DNA from: Acidobacteriota bacterium
Lineage (GTDB): Bacteria > Acidobacteriota > Terriglobia > Acidiferrales > UBA7541
Direction: 5' to 3'
DNA: 64,000 bases
Assembly: GCA_013289695.1 (NCBI GenBank)
Contig: JABCZK010000002.1
Coordinates: 62,001-126,000, forward strand
This document shows, one piece after another, positions 8,007-17,058 of this stretch. Under the pieces are notes generated by a model. That model was not told the origin of the DNA. It did no database searches and was given only the letters and a program-made list of their open reading frames with translations. Positions within the stretch are counted from its first letter, which is position 1, and each line of letters begins with the position of its first letter. A program made the position numbers and the translations under genes.

Positions 8007-8681
8007 TCACCTTCCCAGGTAGAGGAGTAGAAACAAGAAGACCCACAGCCCGTCCATGAAATGCCAGTACATGGAGACAACTTCGATCGCCGTGCCGCGC
8101 GCGACCTTTCTGGTGGCTCGGAACTGCACGTAGAGCAGCGCCAGAATTCCGCCCAGCAAGTGCAAACCGTGCGCGCCGGTGAAAACGTAAAAAAAGCTGC
8201 TGCTGGGATTGCTGGCGAGGAAAATTCCCTGGGCGGCGAGCTGGCGCCAGGCGATGATTTGTCCGGCGACGAAAAGAATGCCGAGAAACGTGGTGGTGGC
8301 CCACCAGTGGCGGAAGCCTTCCTCGTCTTGCGCTTTGAAGCGATTGTGCGCGCGCCCGAGGGTGAGGCTGCTGGCAATCAGAACCAAAGTGTTGAGCCAC
8401 AGAATGCGCGGACCTTGCAGCGGAATCCAGGCGCTGTTAGGCATGTCCTTGCGGACGATGTAGGCGCTGACGAACGCCATGAAGAACATCAGTATGCCGG
8501 CGAGCGCGATGAACATTCCGGTGACGTAAGCGCGCTGCGGAACCCTGGTCGCGCCGGACGAATCGCCGCGGCCACCGTCTCCGTCTCCGCCGTTTCCTCC
8601 GTCGCCGGAGGAATCGCCTCCGCCCGGGCCCTTGCCCGAATGAATCAGTTCGATTTCTTCGGTAACGATTGTGCTTGGCAT
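8007..8681 (-). CDS. ctaE: Cytochrome c oxidase subunit III, first copy, with Gly/Asp-rich N-terminus
   Basis: 224 residues. Residues about 17-43 form a low-complexity run of Gly, Asp and Ser that no other gene here shows; it is probably a flexible cytoplasmic extension. The rest is a five-segment COX3 protein with GAHGLHLLGGILALLYV and VVSMYWHFMDGLWVFLFLLLYL. It lies between subunit I and the second subunit III. The pair may form a heteromeric subunit III or belong to alternative complexes; the sequence cannot say which. Confidence 0.88.
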   Translation of the reverse strand: MPSTIVTEEIELIHSGKGPGGGDSSGDGGNGGDGDGGRGDSSGATRVPQRAYVTGMFIALAGILMFFMAFVSAYIVRKDMPNSAWIPLQGPRILWLNTLVLIASSLTLGRAHNRFKAQDEEGFRHWWATTTFLGILFVAGQIIAWRQLAAQGIFLASNPSSSFFYVFTGAHGLHLLGGILALLYVQFRATRKVARGTAIEVVSMYWHFMDGLWVFLFLLLYLGR

Positions 8682-8747
8682 TGCATTACTCCAAAACTTG
8701 CTCAGTCCCTGGCTAATCCTGGCGGGTGGTCCAGGAGGGCTACTGCG

Positions 8748-10517
8748 CTATTTTACACGCGCTACCTGCGCCGGCTCTTGCCATTGCGGGATGAAGTCGT
8801 CCACCGCGCCGGGAACGCTGAATTCGTACGGCCCGCGATAGACGCTGGGATAGTGGCCGCCAAAATTATCAATGGGCGGCGGCGAATCGGTGTCCCATTC
8901 CAGAGTCGTGGCGTTCCAGGGATTCTTGGAAGCCTTCGGCCCGAACTTCAAGCTGTAGAAAAAGTTGCACAGGAAGAACAGCTGTGCGGCGCCGGTGATG
9001 AACGCGGCGATGGTCATGAATTCGTGCACGGGCTGCAGATGCGCAAGGAAACCGACGGCGGAGGCGTCCGCGTAACGCCGGATGCCGCCCGCGATTCCGA
9101 TGAAGTGCATGGGCATGAAGATGCAGTAGGCTCCGACGAACGTGAACCAGAAATGAATCTTGCCCAGCGGCTCGTTCATCATGCGTCCGAACATCTTCGG
9201 GAACCAGAAATACGTGGCGGCGAAAATTCCGAATATGGCGGCGACGCCCATCACCAGATGGAAGTGCGCGACCACGTAGTAAGTGGCGTGCAGCATGTTA
9301 TCTACGGCTGGCTGCGCGAGAAACAAACCGGAGAGGCCGCCTGAAACAAACAGCGAAACGAAGCCGAGCGCGAACAGCATCGGCGTCTTGAATTGAATCT
9401 TGCCGCCCCACAGAGTGCCGAGCCAGTTAAACGTTTTAATGGCCGAGGGCACGCCGATGGACATTGTCAGCACGGAAAACGCGAAGCCGGAATAGGGGCT
9501 CATGCCGCTGACAAACATGTGATGGCCCCAGACCATGAATCCCAGGAAACCGATGGCGCAGATGGCGTAGGCCATCGCGCGATAACCGTAAACTGGCTTG
9601 CGCGCGAAGGTGGAAAGCACGTGCGAGGCGACTCCCATGCCGGGAAGAATCGCGATGTAAACCTCAGGGTGCCCGAAAAACCAGAAAAGATGCTGCCACA
9701 GCAGAGGTGAACCGCCGCTGTGCGCCTGCAGTTGGTCGTTGACTACTAAGCCCGCGGGAATGAAGAAGCTGGTGCCCGCAGAACGATCCAGCAGAAGCAA
9801 AATTCCACCGGCGAGCAAGACGCCGAAAGCCAGCAAGCCCAGAATCGCGGTGACGAACCAGCCCCACACCGTGAGCGGCAAGCGCATCAGGCTCATGCCG
9901 GGAGCGCGCAGGTCAATCGTGGTCGCGATGAAATTCAGCGCGCCGAGCAGCGACGCGAGGCAGAAGAGCGAAATACTCAGGATCCACAGAGTCTGGCCCC
10001 AACCTTCACCGGGTCCCGTGATTTCGCCGAGGCCGCTGAGAGGCGTGTAACCCGTCCAGCCGCTGATAGGCGCGCCGCCGGGAACGACGAACGCGGCGAT
10101 GATGCAAACGAAGGCCAGAAACGTGACCCAGAAAGAGAGCATATTCAAACGGGGGAAGGCCATGTCCGGCGCACCAATTTGAATGGGCAGAAAATAATTG
10201 CCGAAGCCGCCTTGCGGAGCGGTGGTGAGCACGAAGAAAACCATGATGGTGCCGTGCATGGTGACCAGCGCCAGGTACTGCTCTTGCGACATCTGCCCGC
10301 CGCTTACGAATGGCAAAGTCGCGTTGGGCCACACCAGGTGAAAGCGCATCAGCAACGAGAGCACGATCCCGATGACCACCGCCGTCAGCGCCAGCAGGAA
10401 ATACTGGATGCCGATGACCTTGTGGTCCACGCTGAAAATATATTTCCGGATGAAACCGCTGGGCTCTGCAATCGGAGCGTGCACAGTCGATCCACCTGTG
10501 TGCGCGTGCGAACTCAT
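8748..10517 (-). CDS. ctaD: Cytochrome c oxidase subunit I (heme-copper oxidase catalytic subunit)
   Basis: 589 residues, about twelve membrane segments. All six heme and copper ligands are in place: His88 (TMHGTIM) and His420 (VVAHFHLVMG) for the low-spin heme, His283 in HPEVY with the cross-linked Tyr287, His332-His333 (WGHHMFVSG) for CuB, and His418 for the high-spin heme. The HPEVY motif places it in the A family (aa3/caa3 type) with a K-channel Tyr. It reduces oxygen to water with proton pumping in the inner membrane. The C-terminus is short and soluble, without a fused subunit III. Confidence 0.96.
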   Translation of the reverse strand: MSSHAHTGGSTVHAPIAEPSGFIRKYIFSVDHKVIGIQYFLLALTAVVIGIVLSLLMRFHLVWPNATLPFVSGGQMSQEQYLALVTMHGTIMVFFVLTTAPQGGFGNYFLPIQIGAPDMAFPRLNMLSFWVTFLAFVCIIAAFVVPGGAPISGWTGYTPLSGLGEITGPGEGWGQTLWILSISLFCLASLLGALNFIATTIDLRAPGMSLMRLPLTVWGWFVTAILGLLAFGVLLAGGILLLLDRSAGTSFFIPAGLVVNDQLQAHSGGSPLLWQHLFWFFGHPEVYIAILPGMGVASHVLSTFARKPVYGYRAMAYAICAIGFLGFMVWGHHMFVSGMSPYSGFAFSVLTMSIGVPSAIKTFNWLGTLWGGKIQFKTPMLFALGFVSLFVSGGLSGLFLAQPAVDNMLHATYYVVAHFHLVMGVAAIFGIFAATYFWFPKMFGRMMNEPLGKIHFWFTFVGAYCIFMPMHFIGIAGGIRRYADASAVGFLAHLQPVHEFMTIAAFITGAAQLFFLCNFFYSLKFGPKASKNPWNATTLEWDTDSPPPIDNFGGHYPSVYRGPYEFSVPGAVDDFIPQWQEPAQVARVK

Positions 10518-10596
10518 GCCTGGCCTCCTGGAAATTGGGTCCGGTTCACTGGGCGTTTCGTGGAGCGAATCATGGGTTGGATCATGATGGATAGGA

Positions 10597-11430
10597 TCAC
10601 TGGCCCGCCGCCTGCTGCTTGAGGAATGCGTCGTAGTCTGCGTCGGAGACCACGTTCAGATAACTGTGCATGCGCGAGTGACCCAGCCCGCACAGCTGCG
10701 TGCAGACCACTTCGTACTGCCCAATCGTATTCGCAGTGAAGTGGAGCGGAATCACCATGCCGGGCATGGCGTCTTGCTGAATGCGCAGTTCGCGCACGTA
10801 AAAATTGTGAATCACATCCTGCGAGCGGATCAGCAGATTGACTTCGTGATTTACCGGAACCGTGAGCGTGGGAACTACGATGTCGTCTTTGCCCGCGGGA
10901 TCATTGGCGTCAATCCCCAGCGGATTTCCGGTGGAGGCGCTGATTTGCTTCGGGTCGAGCCTGCCGAATTTTCCATCGGGGCCGGGATAGCGGAAATTGA
11001 AAACGAACTGGTTGCCGGTGACTTCCACTTGAATCGCGTCGGGAGCCGGCGCAGTGAAGCGGACTTCCGCCCATGCTTTGTGGCCCATCAGTCCAAGGCC
11101 GAGAAAAAGGACGATCGTGGCGGTGGTCCAGATGGCCTCCAGAGTGTTGCTGCCGCGCGTGAAATGCGCTCTCTGGCCGTGGTCTCGAAACTTGAAGACG
11201 GCGAAGGCGAGGCCCAGTTGCGAGAGGATGAACACCGTGCCTGTGACGGCGAGAGTCAGATCATATTGATGATCGATCTCCGCGCCTACGGACGTGATCG
11301 GGGCTGGCCGGACTGCCCAAGGCAAATTCGACGCGAAAACGTAAACGGTGATTGCCACGAGTACTACGAGGATTAACGACAGCAGGGCCGGGGTTGCCAC
11401 AGAACCACTATTGCGCTTCCTGATCCGCAT
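10597..11430 (-). CDS. ctaC: Cytochrome c oxidase subunit II (CuA subunit)
   Basis: 277 residues, first gene of the operon. Two membrane segments (about 16-35 and 58-80, with a further hydrophobic stretch at 100-116) precede a periplasmic cupredoxin domain. CuA ligands are His208, Cys243, Cys247, His251 and Met254. The residue between the two Cys that is usually Glu is Gln245 here (CTQLC). No heme-binding CxxCH motif is present, so this is an aa3-type subunit II without fused cytochrome c. The ~195 bp upstream of 11430 should hold the operon promoter. Confidence 0.93.
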   Translation of the reverse strand: MRIRKRNSGSVATPALLSLILVVLVAITVYVFASNLPWAVRPAPITSVGAEIDHQYDLTLAVTGTVFILSQLGLAFAVFKFRDHGQRAHFTRGSNTLEAIWTTATIVLFLGLGLMGHKAWAEVRFTAPAPDAIQVEVTGNQFVFNFRYPGPDGKFGRLDPKQISASTGNPLGIDANDPAGKDDIVVPTLTVPVNHEVNLLIRSQDVIHNFYVRELRIQQDAMPGMVIPLHFTANTIGQYEVVCTQLCGLGHSRMHSYLNVVSDADYDAFLKQQAAGQ

Positions 11431-11625
11431 CGCTCTTGCTCTCCTGACTCCGTTGGCAAAAAAGCGTTCGATAGGACCGCAGGTCCGCTTGCAAAATCAA
11501 AACAGCACATCATATACAACGCGGCATGAATATCAAGAAGGATTGTAGTGGGTTGCGTTGCCAGACAGGCGACGTGGACGCCGCCCCATCCGCGCAGGCC
11601 TCACCCGAAACACGAATGGTTAGTT

Positions 11626-12171
11626 TCAGGCTTCTCCGTTGAACCCAAAATGAGAAAACGTCTTCGTCTCAGGGGAGTACTGTAGATTGAAGAAGCAGGA
11701 GCCTCCATCCAGAATAATCGTCTGTTCTGTCATCCATTCGTCTGAGGAAATTTGGCAAAAGAACCGAATAAAAATCTGTTTGTGGCTGTGCAATACCACG
11801 CCTCGGTATTGGCGTTTGTAAGTCTCAAGGCGTTTGAGAATCTCTGGCGCTTTGGGATTGCCCGATTGCTTCAAAAAAGGCGTGAGGGCTTCCTCGGCCG
11901 AAAGAATGTCGGATTCTGCGGGTGTCCAAAACGACGCGCCTTTAGGGTAGAGATCCAGATCAACCCGGGTCGTTTTTCCGCTCGCAGGAAAGATGACGCC
12001 CACAAACCGGGGACCTTTGACGAGCGCTGGCCGAGAGCCTGAGGTGTCCTGAGTTTGTGCTGGTGTGCTCGCAGGCGTTTGCGAAACGTGGCCTTGGGTT
12101 CTTTCCGTTGGCTCCCCCGAGCTGCACGCAGCTATTGAGGACAGCAGCACGAGCAGCACGCGAATTATCAT
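11626..12171 (-). CDS. Putative lipoprotein, hypothetical
   Basis: 181 residues beginning with a typical lipoprotein signal: hydrophobic LLVLLSSIAAC with Cys at residue 16 as the likely lipidated residue. A Thr/Pro/Gln-rich linker (about 20-48) follows, then a compact domain of about 130 residues (FVGVIFPASGKTTRVDLDLYP onward) that I do not recognise. It is probably anchored in a membrane facing the periplasm. It stands alone, transcribed toward the oxidase operon. Confidence 0.65.
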   Translation of the reverse strand: MIIRVLLVLLSSIAACSSGEPTERTQGHVSQTPASTPAQTQDTSGSRPALVKGPRFVGVIFPASGKTTRVDLDLYPKGASFWTPAESDILSAEEALTPFLKQSGNPKAPEILKRLETYKRQYRGVVLHSHKQIFIRFFCQISSDEWMTEQTIILDGGSCFFNLQYSPETKTFSHFGFNGEA

Positions 12172-12376
12172 GATGTATTTCTTAACACATTTGTTAGCGC
12201 AGCTCTACCGGCTAGCAACACCCCAATCGCCGACGCAACGGTTAGATTCCTCGTTGCTCGCGTACTCGGAAACTGGCCCGCTTCTGGATTGCGAAGTACT
12301 AAACGGTGGGGTGAGAAGACGCTCGTTGGGGGAGGAATGAGCATCACCCGAGACGGCAATTCCCGGGCCTGGATTT

Positions 12377-12463
12377 TGGTGCGGTCGAGTGGATTCGAAC
12401 CACCACGGTATTGCTACCGCCAGCCCCTCAAGCTGGTGCGTCTGCCAATTCCGCCACGACCGC
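12377..12463 (-). tRNA. tRNA-Leu (GAG)
   Basis: The reverse strand folds into a class II tRNA: acceptor stem GCGGTCG/CGACCGC, D-arm GGCGGAATTGGCAGACGC, anticodon stem CCAGC/GCTGG with loop TTGAGGG (anticodon GAG), a variable arm, T-arm GGTTCGAATCC, discriminator A. CCA is encoded (12377-12379). Confidence 0.95.
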
Positions 12464-12507
12464 ATTCTGAGCAGGACGAAGGGAAGTATATCAGAAGGTG
12501 CGGATTC

Positions 12508-12978
12508 CTAGGAGCCGGGTTGTGGGCTGGCGGTTGACCGGTTCGCGCATGAAATCGGGTCCAATTCCGCCTCGCGCGCGAAAATTCTGGGAATGTCTGC
12601 GCGGGTCACGAATCGTATGTGAAATTCGCCCGGGAGCGCGACGCCATCCGACTTGTCGGTAACGCTGGTTTCCGCTGCGGGGACGAATTTATCGAGCATG
12701 CGATTGAGGCTGAGATTGCGCGCGCGCGTTTGGTGAATCATCCGGGAGATTGGCGCGATGTCGAAATACGCCTGGATGCGGTGGGGATAGAGAGCTGTCG
12801 AGAGGCCCTTCGCGCGCACGGCTGGCACGATGATGTGCCAATGGGAATCGTTCACATCGTCGGAATAGCGAACGAACAAGGTGTAGCCGACCAGTCGTTC
12901 ATCCAGCGTGATCTCGAGGGAAATAGTGGGCTGCGCCGAGTCGCCTGTGCGAATCGAATTCGAAAAGCGCTTGCGCAT
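12508..12978 (-). CDS. GNAT-like acetyltransferase, 5' end without a recognisable start codon
   Basis: From the ATG at 12978 the frame gives 156 residues resembling part of an N-acetyltransferase fold: SLEITLDERLVGYTLFVRYS, then HWHIIVPAVRAKGLSTALYP and a C-terminal helix. The same frame continues upstream with plausible protein sequence (RPADLLAIIDYWLSSPNEYI, then FLGIDRHELGGADD) as far as a TGA at 13159-13161. No ATG, GTG or TTG occurs in that added stretch. The true protein is therefore longer with an unusual start, or the start was lost and the gene is decaying. Substrate unknown. Confidence 0.5.
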   Translation of the reverse strand: MRKRFSNSIRTGDSAQPTISLEITLDERLVGYTLFVRYSDDVNDSHWHIIVPAVRAKGLSTALYPHRIQAYFDIAPISRMIHQTRARNLSLNRMLDKFVPAAETSVTDKSDGVALPGEFHIRFVTRADIPRIFAREAELDPISCANRSTASPQPGS

Positions 12979-13266
12979 GTCGTCCGCGCCGCCGAGCTCG
13001 TGCCGGTCAATTCCCAGGAAGGCGATGTATTCGTTAGGGCTTGAGAGCCAGTAGTCAATAATCGCGAGAAGATCCGCGGGCCTGAGGACTCTTAAACCTG
13101 CGACTCCGTTTGGGGTTTCTACCGCCGCGAATATGCCATTCCATCCCCGCTGCGCGCTTCACAATGGTCGCAATCGTACGAATTGTAGCTGGCTCGGCGC
13201 TCGCGGTGGCAGGTCCAAATGGGCGTACTGCGACCGTCCACGTGCGAACGGTCTGACGCTGAGTGT

Positions 13267-13755
13267 TTACTTCGGCGGCTGCTGTTGGCTTGGAGTTGCC
13301 GGCTTCTGAGCCGGAGATGGCGGTGGTGTCGGTTGCTGCGCTGGCTGTTGCGTCGGCTGAATCGGAATCTGAATTGGCGCGGACGGAGTCGGCTTCGCGG
13401 GAGCCGTGCCGGACTTCTGTGTCTGTTCCAGGATCGAGCCGGTGCTGGGCACATCGCTAGGCGCGCGCCGAACGGAGAGCGTGAGCGACGTCATCATGAA
13501 GACGATGGCGCACCAGGTGGTAGCATGCGAAAGAAAAGTGGCCGCGCCGCGCGGACCGAATGCCGTCTGGCTGCCCGCACCGCCAAACGCACCAGCGAGG
13601 TCAGCAGCCGAACCGCTCTGCAGCATGATGACGATGATCAGCACGAAGCACACGAGCACGTGCAACGTTACCAGAACGAATGATACGCGCCAGCCGACGG
13701 CGATCAGTCCTATGGCTACCAGCAGCGCCAAACCCCATTTTGCCCACGACGGCAT
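13267..13755 (-). CDS. secG: Preprotein translocase subunit SecG
   Basis: 162 residues; the ATG at 13755 has AGGGAG six bases upstream, better than the in-frame start at 13773. Two hydrophobic segments (WGLALLVAIGLIAVGW and VLVTLHVLVCFVLIIVIMLQ) lead into the SecG signature (SGSAADLAGAFGGAGSQTAFG), and a further membrane segment follows. The C-terminal ~60 residues are a Pro/Gln-rich low-complexity tail, longer than in E. coli SecG. It joins SecYE to assist export. It sits downstream of tpiA, a common arrangement. Confidence 0.9.
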   Translation of the reverse strand: MPSWAKWGLALLVAIGLIAVGWRVSFVLVTLHVLVCFVLIIVIMLQSGSAADLAGAFGGAGSQTAFGPRGAATFLSHATTWCAIVFMMTSLTLSVRRAPSDVPSTGSILEQTQKSGTAPAKPTPSAPIQIPIQPTQQPAQQPTPPPSPAQKPATPSQQQPPK

Positions 13756-13836
13756 TGCTAACTCCCTATGCACGGGGTGCCATTTCCAGGCGCACCCGCG
13801 GCTACAAAAACCCTGCTAAAACCCAAAAAGTTACGT

Positions 13837-14586
13837 TCAGAAATTCGCGATGGCCGCAAACGACTTCGCGTCCAGGCTTGCTCCGCCCACCAGCGCGCCA
13901 TCAATCTCCGCTTGCGCCATCAGACCCTTAATATTGTCGAGTTTGACGCTGCCGCCGTAGAGGATGCGAATTCCGTTGGCCTGCGCGGGCGAAAAAACCG
14001 TGGCGGCAAGCTCCCTGAGGTAGCGGTGAGCGTCCGCAGCCATTTCAGGAGTAGCGGTCTTGCCGGTGCCGATCGCCCAAACCGGCTCGTACGCTAGCAG
14101 AATACGCGAGAACTCGTGCTCGGTCAACGCGTCCAGGCCGCCTTCAAACTGGCGTTTCAGGATGGAGTGGGTCAGGTGCGATTCGCGTTGCGCGAGGCTT
14201 TCGCCGACGCAGACGATGGGCGTGAGCTTGGCTTCGAGCGCGGCTTTCACCTTGCGGTTGACCGATTCGTCGGTTTCACCGAAAAATTGGCGCCGCTCGG
14301 AGTGGCCGATCAGGACGGCTTTGCCCCCGGCATCGCTAATCATGCGCATCGAAATCTCGCCGGTGAAGGCGCCTTCACGTTCCCAGTGAGCGTTCTGCGC
14401 GGCTATGGTGATGGGGCTGCCTTGGGCGGCGGCAGATGCGGCGGCCAATGAGGTGAATGGCGGCGCGACGATGATGTCGCATTCGGGAGTCGCTGGCAGC
14501 AGCGGCTTGAACGCCTCGAAGAACGCACGAGTTTCCTCCAGCGTCTTGTACATCTTCCAATTCCCGGCGATTACTGGACGGCGCAA
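13837..14586 (-). CDS. tpiA: Triose-phosphate isomerase
   Basis: 249 residues from a TTG start at 14586 with AGGAG five bases upstream; this start gives the usual length and an N-terminus at RRPVIAGNWKMYK. Catalytic residues are visible: Asn and Lys in GNWKMYK, His in IGHSERR, Glu in AYEPVWAIGTG, and the phosphate loop GGSV near the end. It interconverts dihydroxyacetone phosphate and glyceraldehyde 3-phosphate in the cytoplasm. It is third in the gap-pgk-tpiA-secG run. Confidence 0.95.
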   Translation of the reverse strand: MRRPVIAGNWKMYKTLEETRAFFEAFKPLLPATPECDIIVAPPFTSLAAASAAAQGSPITIAAQNAHWEREGAFTGEISMRMISDAGGKAVLIGHSERRQFFGETDESVNRKVKAALEAKLTPIVCVGESLAQRESHLTHSILKRQFEGGLDALTEHEFSRILLAYEPVWAIGTGKTATPEMAADAHRYLRELAATVFSPAQANGIRILYGGSVKLDNIKGLMAQAEIDGALVGGASLDAKSFAAIANF

Positions 14587-14632
14587 AGGTTTCTCCTGAA
14601 GGCAAGCGTTTCGGTTGGTGTGATGATGCGCT

Positions 14633-15832
14633 TCATGGTTTGTTGGTGAGCGCTTCCACGCCGGGAAGTTTTTCACCGGCGAGAAATTCCAGCGAAGCGC
14701 CGCCACCAGTTGAGATGTGCGAAATCTGCGACGCGAGGCCGGATTGTTCCACGGCCGCGACGGAATCGCCGCCTCCCACAATAGAGGTAGCGCCCTTGCC
14801 GGATGCAGCTGCCACAGCGCTGGCAATCGCCAGTGTGCCCTGCGCGAATGCGGGCATTTCGAACATGCCTAGCGGGCCGTTCCACACGATGGTGCGCGCA
14901 GCGGAAATTTCACGGCTGAATTGGCCGATGGTTTTGGGGCCGATGTCGAGACCCATCCAACCTGCGGGAGTTTGCGCGATGTCCGTAACGCGCGTTACCG
15001 TGGAATTAATAGATTCAGCGATTACGTGATCCACAGGCAGAATCAGTCGGAATTTGCGGCGTTCGGCCTCCGCCAGTAGATCGCGCGCGAGGTCGAGTTT
15101 ATCGTTTTCCACCAGCGACTTCCCTATCGGCAGGCCCTGAGACTTCAAAAAAGTGTAGGCCATCGCGCCGCCGATGAGCATTGCGTCGGCCAGCTTCATC
15201 AGATTCTGCACGACTTCGATTTTGTCAGAAACTTTCGCGCCGCCCAGCACCGAGACGAACGGGCGATCGGGATGCGAAATGGCCTTGCCGAGATAGGCCA
15301 GCTCTTTTTCCATCAGCAGGCCCGCAGCGGATTGGCGCACGAATTTCGTGATACCCACCACCGATGCGTGCGCGCGATGCGCGGAGCCGAACGCGTCGCA
15401 GACAAAGAGGCCATCGCAGAGGGCCGCGAGCTTGCGCGAAAAGTCGGCATCGTTGGCTTCCTCTTCGGGATGGTAGCGCACATTTTCGAGCAGCAGCACT
15501 TCCCCATCGCGCAGCGCTTTGCTCTTCGCCTCCGCTTCGGGTCCGATGCAGTCTGTCGCGAAGCCCACGGGTTTGCCGCCGAGCAATTCCTGCAGCCGCG
15601 CCGCGACGGGAGCGAGCGAATACTTCGGATCAACCTTGCCCTTGGGCCGCCCCAGATGCGATGCGAGTACGAGACGCGCGCCGCGCTCGGCCGCCAAACG
15701 CAACGTCGGCAACGTTTCGCGGATGCGCGTGTCGTCGCCCACTTTTCCGCCGGACGTAGGGACGTTGAAGTCCACGCGGATGAAGACGCGCTTACCTTGC
15801 AGCTGCAGGTCGCGGATCGAAAGTTTGTTCAT
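14633..15832 (-). CDS. pgk: Phosphoglycerate kinase
   Basis: 399 residues from the ATG at 15832 (MNKLSIRDL); an in-frame start at 15859 adds nine atypical residues. Landmarks include [12 protein letters not shown], the substrate-binding [32 protein letters not shown] and the nucleotide loop [11 protein letters not shown]. It transfers phosphate from 1,3-bisphosphoglycerate to ADP. It is second in the glycolytic run and lies 47 bp upstream of tpiA. Confidence 0.95.
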   Translation of the reverse strand: MNKLSIRDLQLQGKRVFIRVDFNVPTSGGKVGDDTRIRETLPTLRLAAERGARLVLASHLGRPKGKVDPKYSLAPVAARLQELLGGKPVGFATDCIGPEAEAKSKALRDGEVLLLENVRYHPEEEANDADFSRKLAALCDGLFVCDAFGSAHRAHASVVGITKFVRQSAAGLLMEKELAYLGKAISHPDRPFVSVLGGAKVSDKIEVVQNLMKLADAMLIGGAMAYTFLKSQGLPIGKSLVENDKLDLARDLLAEAERRKFRLILPVDHVIAESINSTVTRVTDIAQTPAGWMGLDIGPKTIGQFSREISAARTIVWNGPLGMFEMPAFAQGTLAIASAVAAASGKGATSIVGGGDSVAAVEQSGLASQISHISTGGGASLEFLAGEKLPGVEALTNKP

Positions 15833-15953
15833 GGCCTTGCGAATTCCCTTAGCGAACATATTTTGCCCGAACTAATCCAAGTCATCCGGCACGACGGCAG
15901 CCACACCATTACTTGCAGACTACGCGCGGGCTTTCGTGGAATCGCCGAACCCG

Positions 15954-16952
15954 CTACTTTGCCAGAAATTTGATCAGGTCGCGGCAGCGCGAGGAGTAGC
16001 CCCACTCATTGTCGTACCAGGCCAGAATTTGGACGCAGTTGTTGCCAACGACGCGCGTGTACCCGGCATCCAGAATCGAAGAATGTGGGTTGCCGCGAAA
16101 ATCGACCGACACGAGTTCCTCCGTCGAGTATTCCAGGATGCCTTTCATGGGCCCTTCCGCGGCCGCCTTCAGAGCCGCGTTCACTGTCTGCACTGTCGCA
16201 GGCTTTTCTGTGAACACGGTAAGGTCCACCACGCTCACGTTCGGAGTCGGAACGCGCATGGCGTAACCGTCGAGCTTGCCTTTCAATTCCGGAATCACTA
16301 GTTGCAGCGCCTTGGCCGCGCCGGTGGACGTGGGTATCATGGAAAGCGCCGCGGCGCGCGCGCGACGCAAATCCTTGTGCGGCAGGTCGAGCAATTTCTG
16401 GTCGTTCGTGTAGGAGTGAATGGTGGTCATGGTGCCGGCAGTGATGCCGAAGGTATCCGAGAGCACTTTGGCAACGGGCGCCAGGCAATTCGTAGTGCAA
16501 GAAGCGTTGGAAATCACGTGATGTTTCGTCGGGTCGTAGGTCTTGTCGTTCACGCCGAGAACCAGGGTGGTATCCGGATCGGTGGCGGGCGCGGAGATAA
16601 TCACTTTCTTCACGGTGCCGCGAATATGTTTGCGCGCGCTCGGGCCATCGGTAAATAACCCGGTGGATTCCACCACGATGGTCGCGCCCACCGAAGACCA
16701 GTCCAGCTCGCCTGGATCCTTCACGCGAAATACTTTGAAGTTCTTGCCATCCACGGCGATGGAATCGTCGGTGTGCGTGACTTTATTCGGCAGATTACCG
16801 AGGATCGAATCGTACTTCAGCAGGTACGCCAGCGTTTTGGAATCGGTGATGTCGTTGACGGCCGCGATTTCGATGGCGGGATCGCCCAACGCCGCGCGAA
16901 AAATGTTGCGGCCGATGCGGCCGAATCCATTGATGCCCACCTTGATTGCCAT
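15954..16952 (-). CDS. gap: Glyceraldehyde-3-phosphate dehydrogenase, type I
   Basis: 332 residues. The NAD-binding motif GINGFGRIGR is at residues 6-15 and the catalytic Cys152 lies in SNASCTTNCLAPV; WYDNEWGYSSR near the end is the family signature. It oxidises glyceraldehyde 3-phosphate to 1,3-bisphosphoglycerate, the substrate of the downstream pgk product. First gene of the gap-pgk-tpiA-secG cluster, so the promoter probably lies in the ~100 bp above 16952. Confidence 0.96.
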   Translation of the reverse strand: MAIKVGINGFGRIGRNIFRAALGDPAIEIAAVNDITDSKTLAYLLKYDSILGNLPNKVTHTDDSIAVDGKNFKVFRVKDPGELDWSSVGATIVVESTGLFTDGPSARKHIRGTVKKVIISAPATDPDTTLVLGVNDKTYDPTKHHVISNASCTTNCLAPVAKVLSDTFGITAGTMTTIHSYTNDQKLLDLPHKDLRRARAAALSMIPTSTGAAKALQLVIPELKGKLDGYAMRVPTPNVSVVDLTVFTEKPATVQTVNAALKAAAEGPMKGILEYSTEELVSVDFRGNPHSSILDAGYTRVVGNNCVQILAWYDNEWGYSSRCRDLIKFLAK

Positions 16953-17058
16953 GAATCCTCCGGGGATTGGCGCTGCGCGCCTTCGTGTGCAGAACTAGTG
17001 TAGCAGTATTATCAGACGGAAAATGCTAGGGGTTGCCTGGAAAAAAGTCAACGCGCCA

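Noticed and set aside
8061-9344. A 427-codon open frame on the plus strand opposite the cytochrome oxidase genes
   Set aside because: It lies antisense to clear subunit III and I genes and its translation has no protein-family character. Long antisense frames are expected in GC-rich DNA.
15272-15973. A plus-strand frame opposite pgk
   Set aside because: Antisense to phosphoglycerate kinase, without family resemblance or ribosome site.
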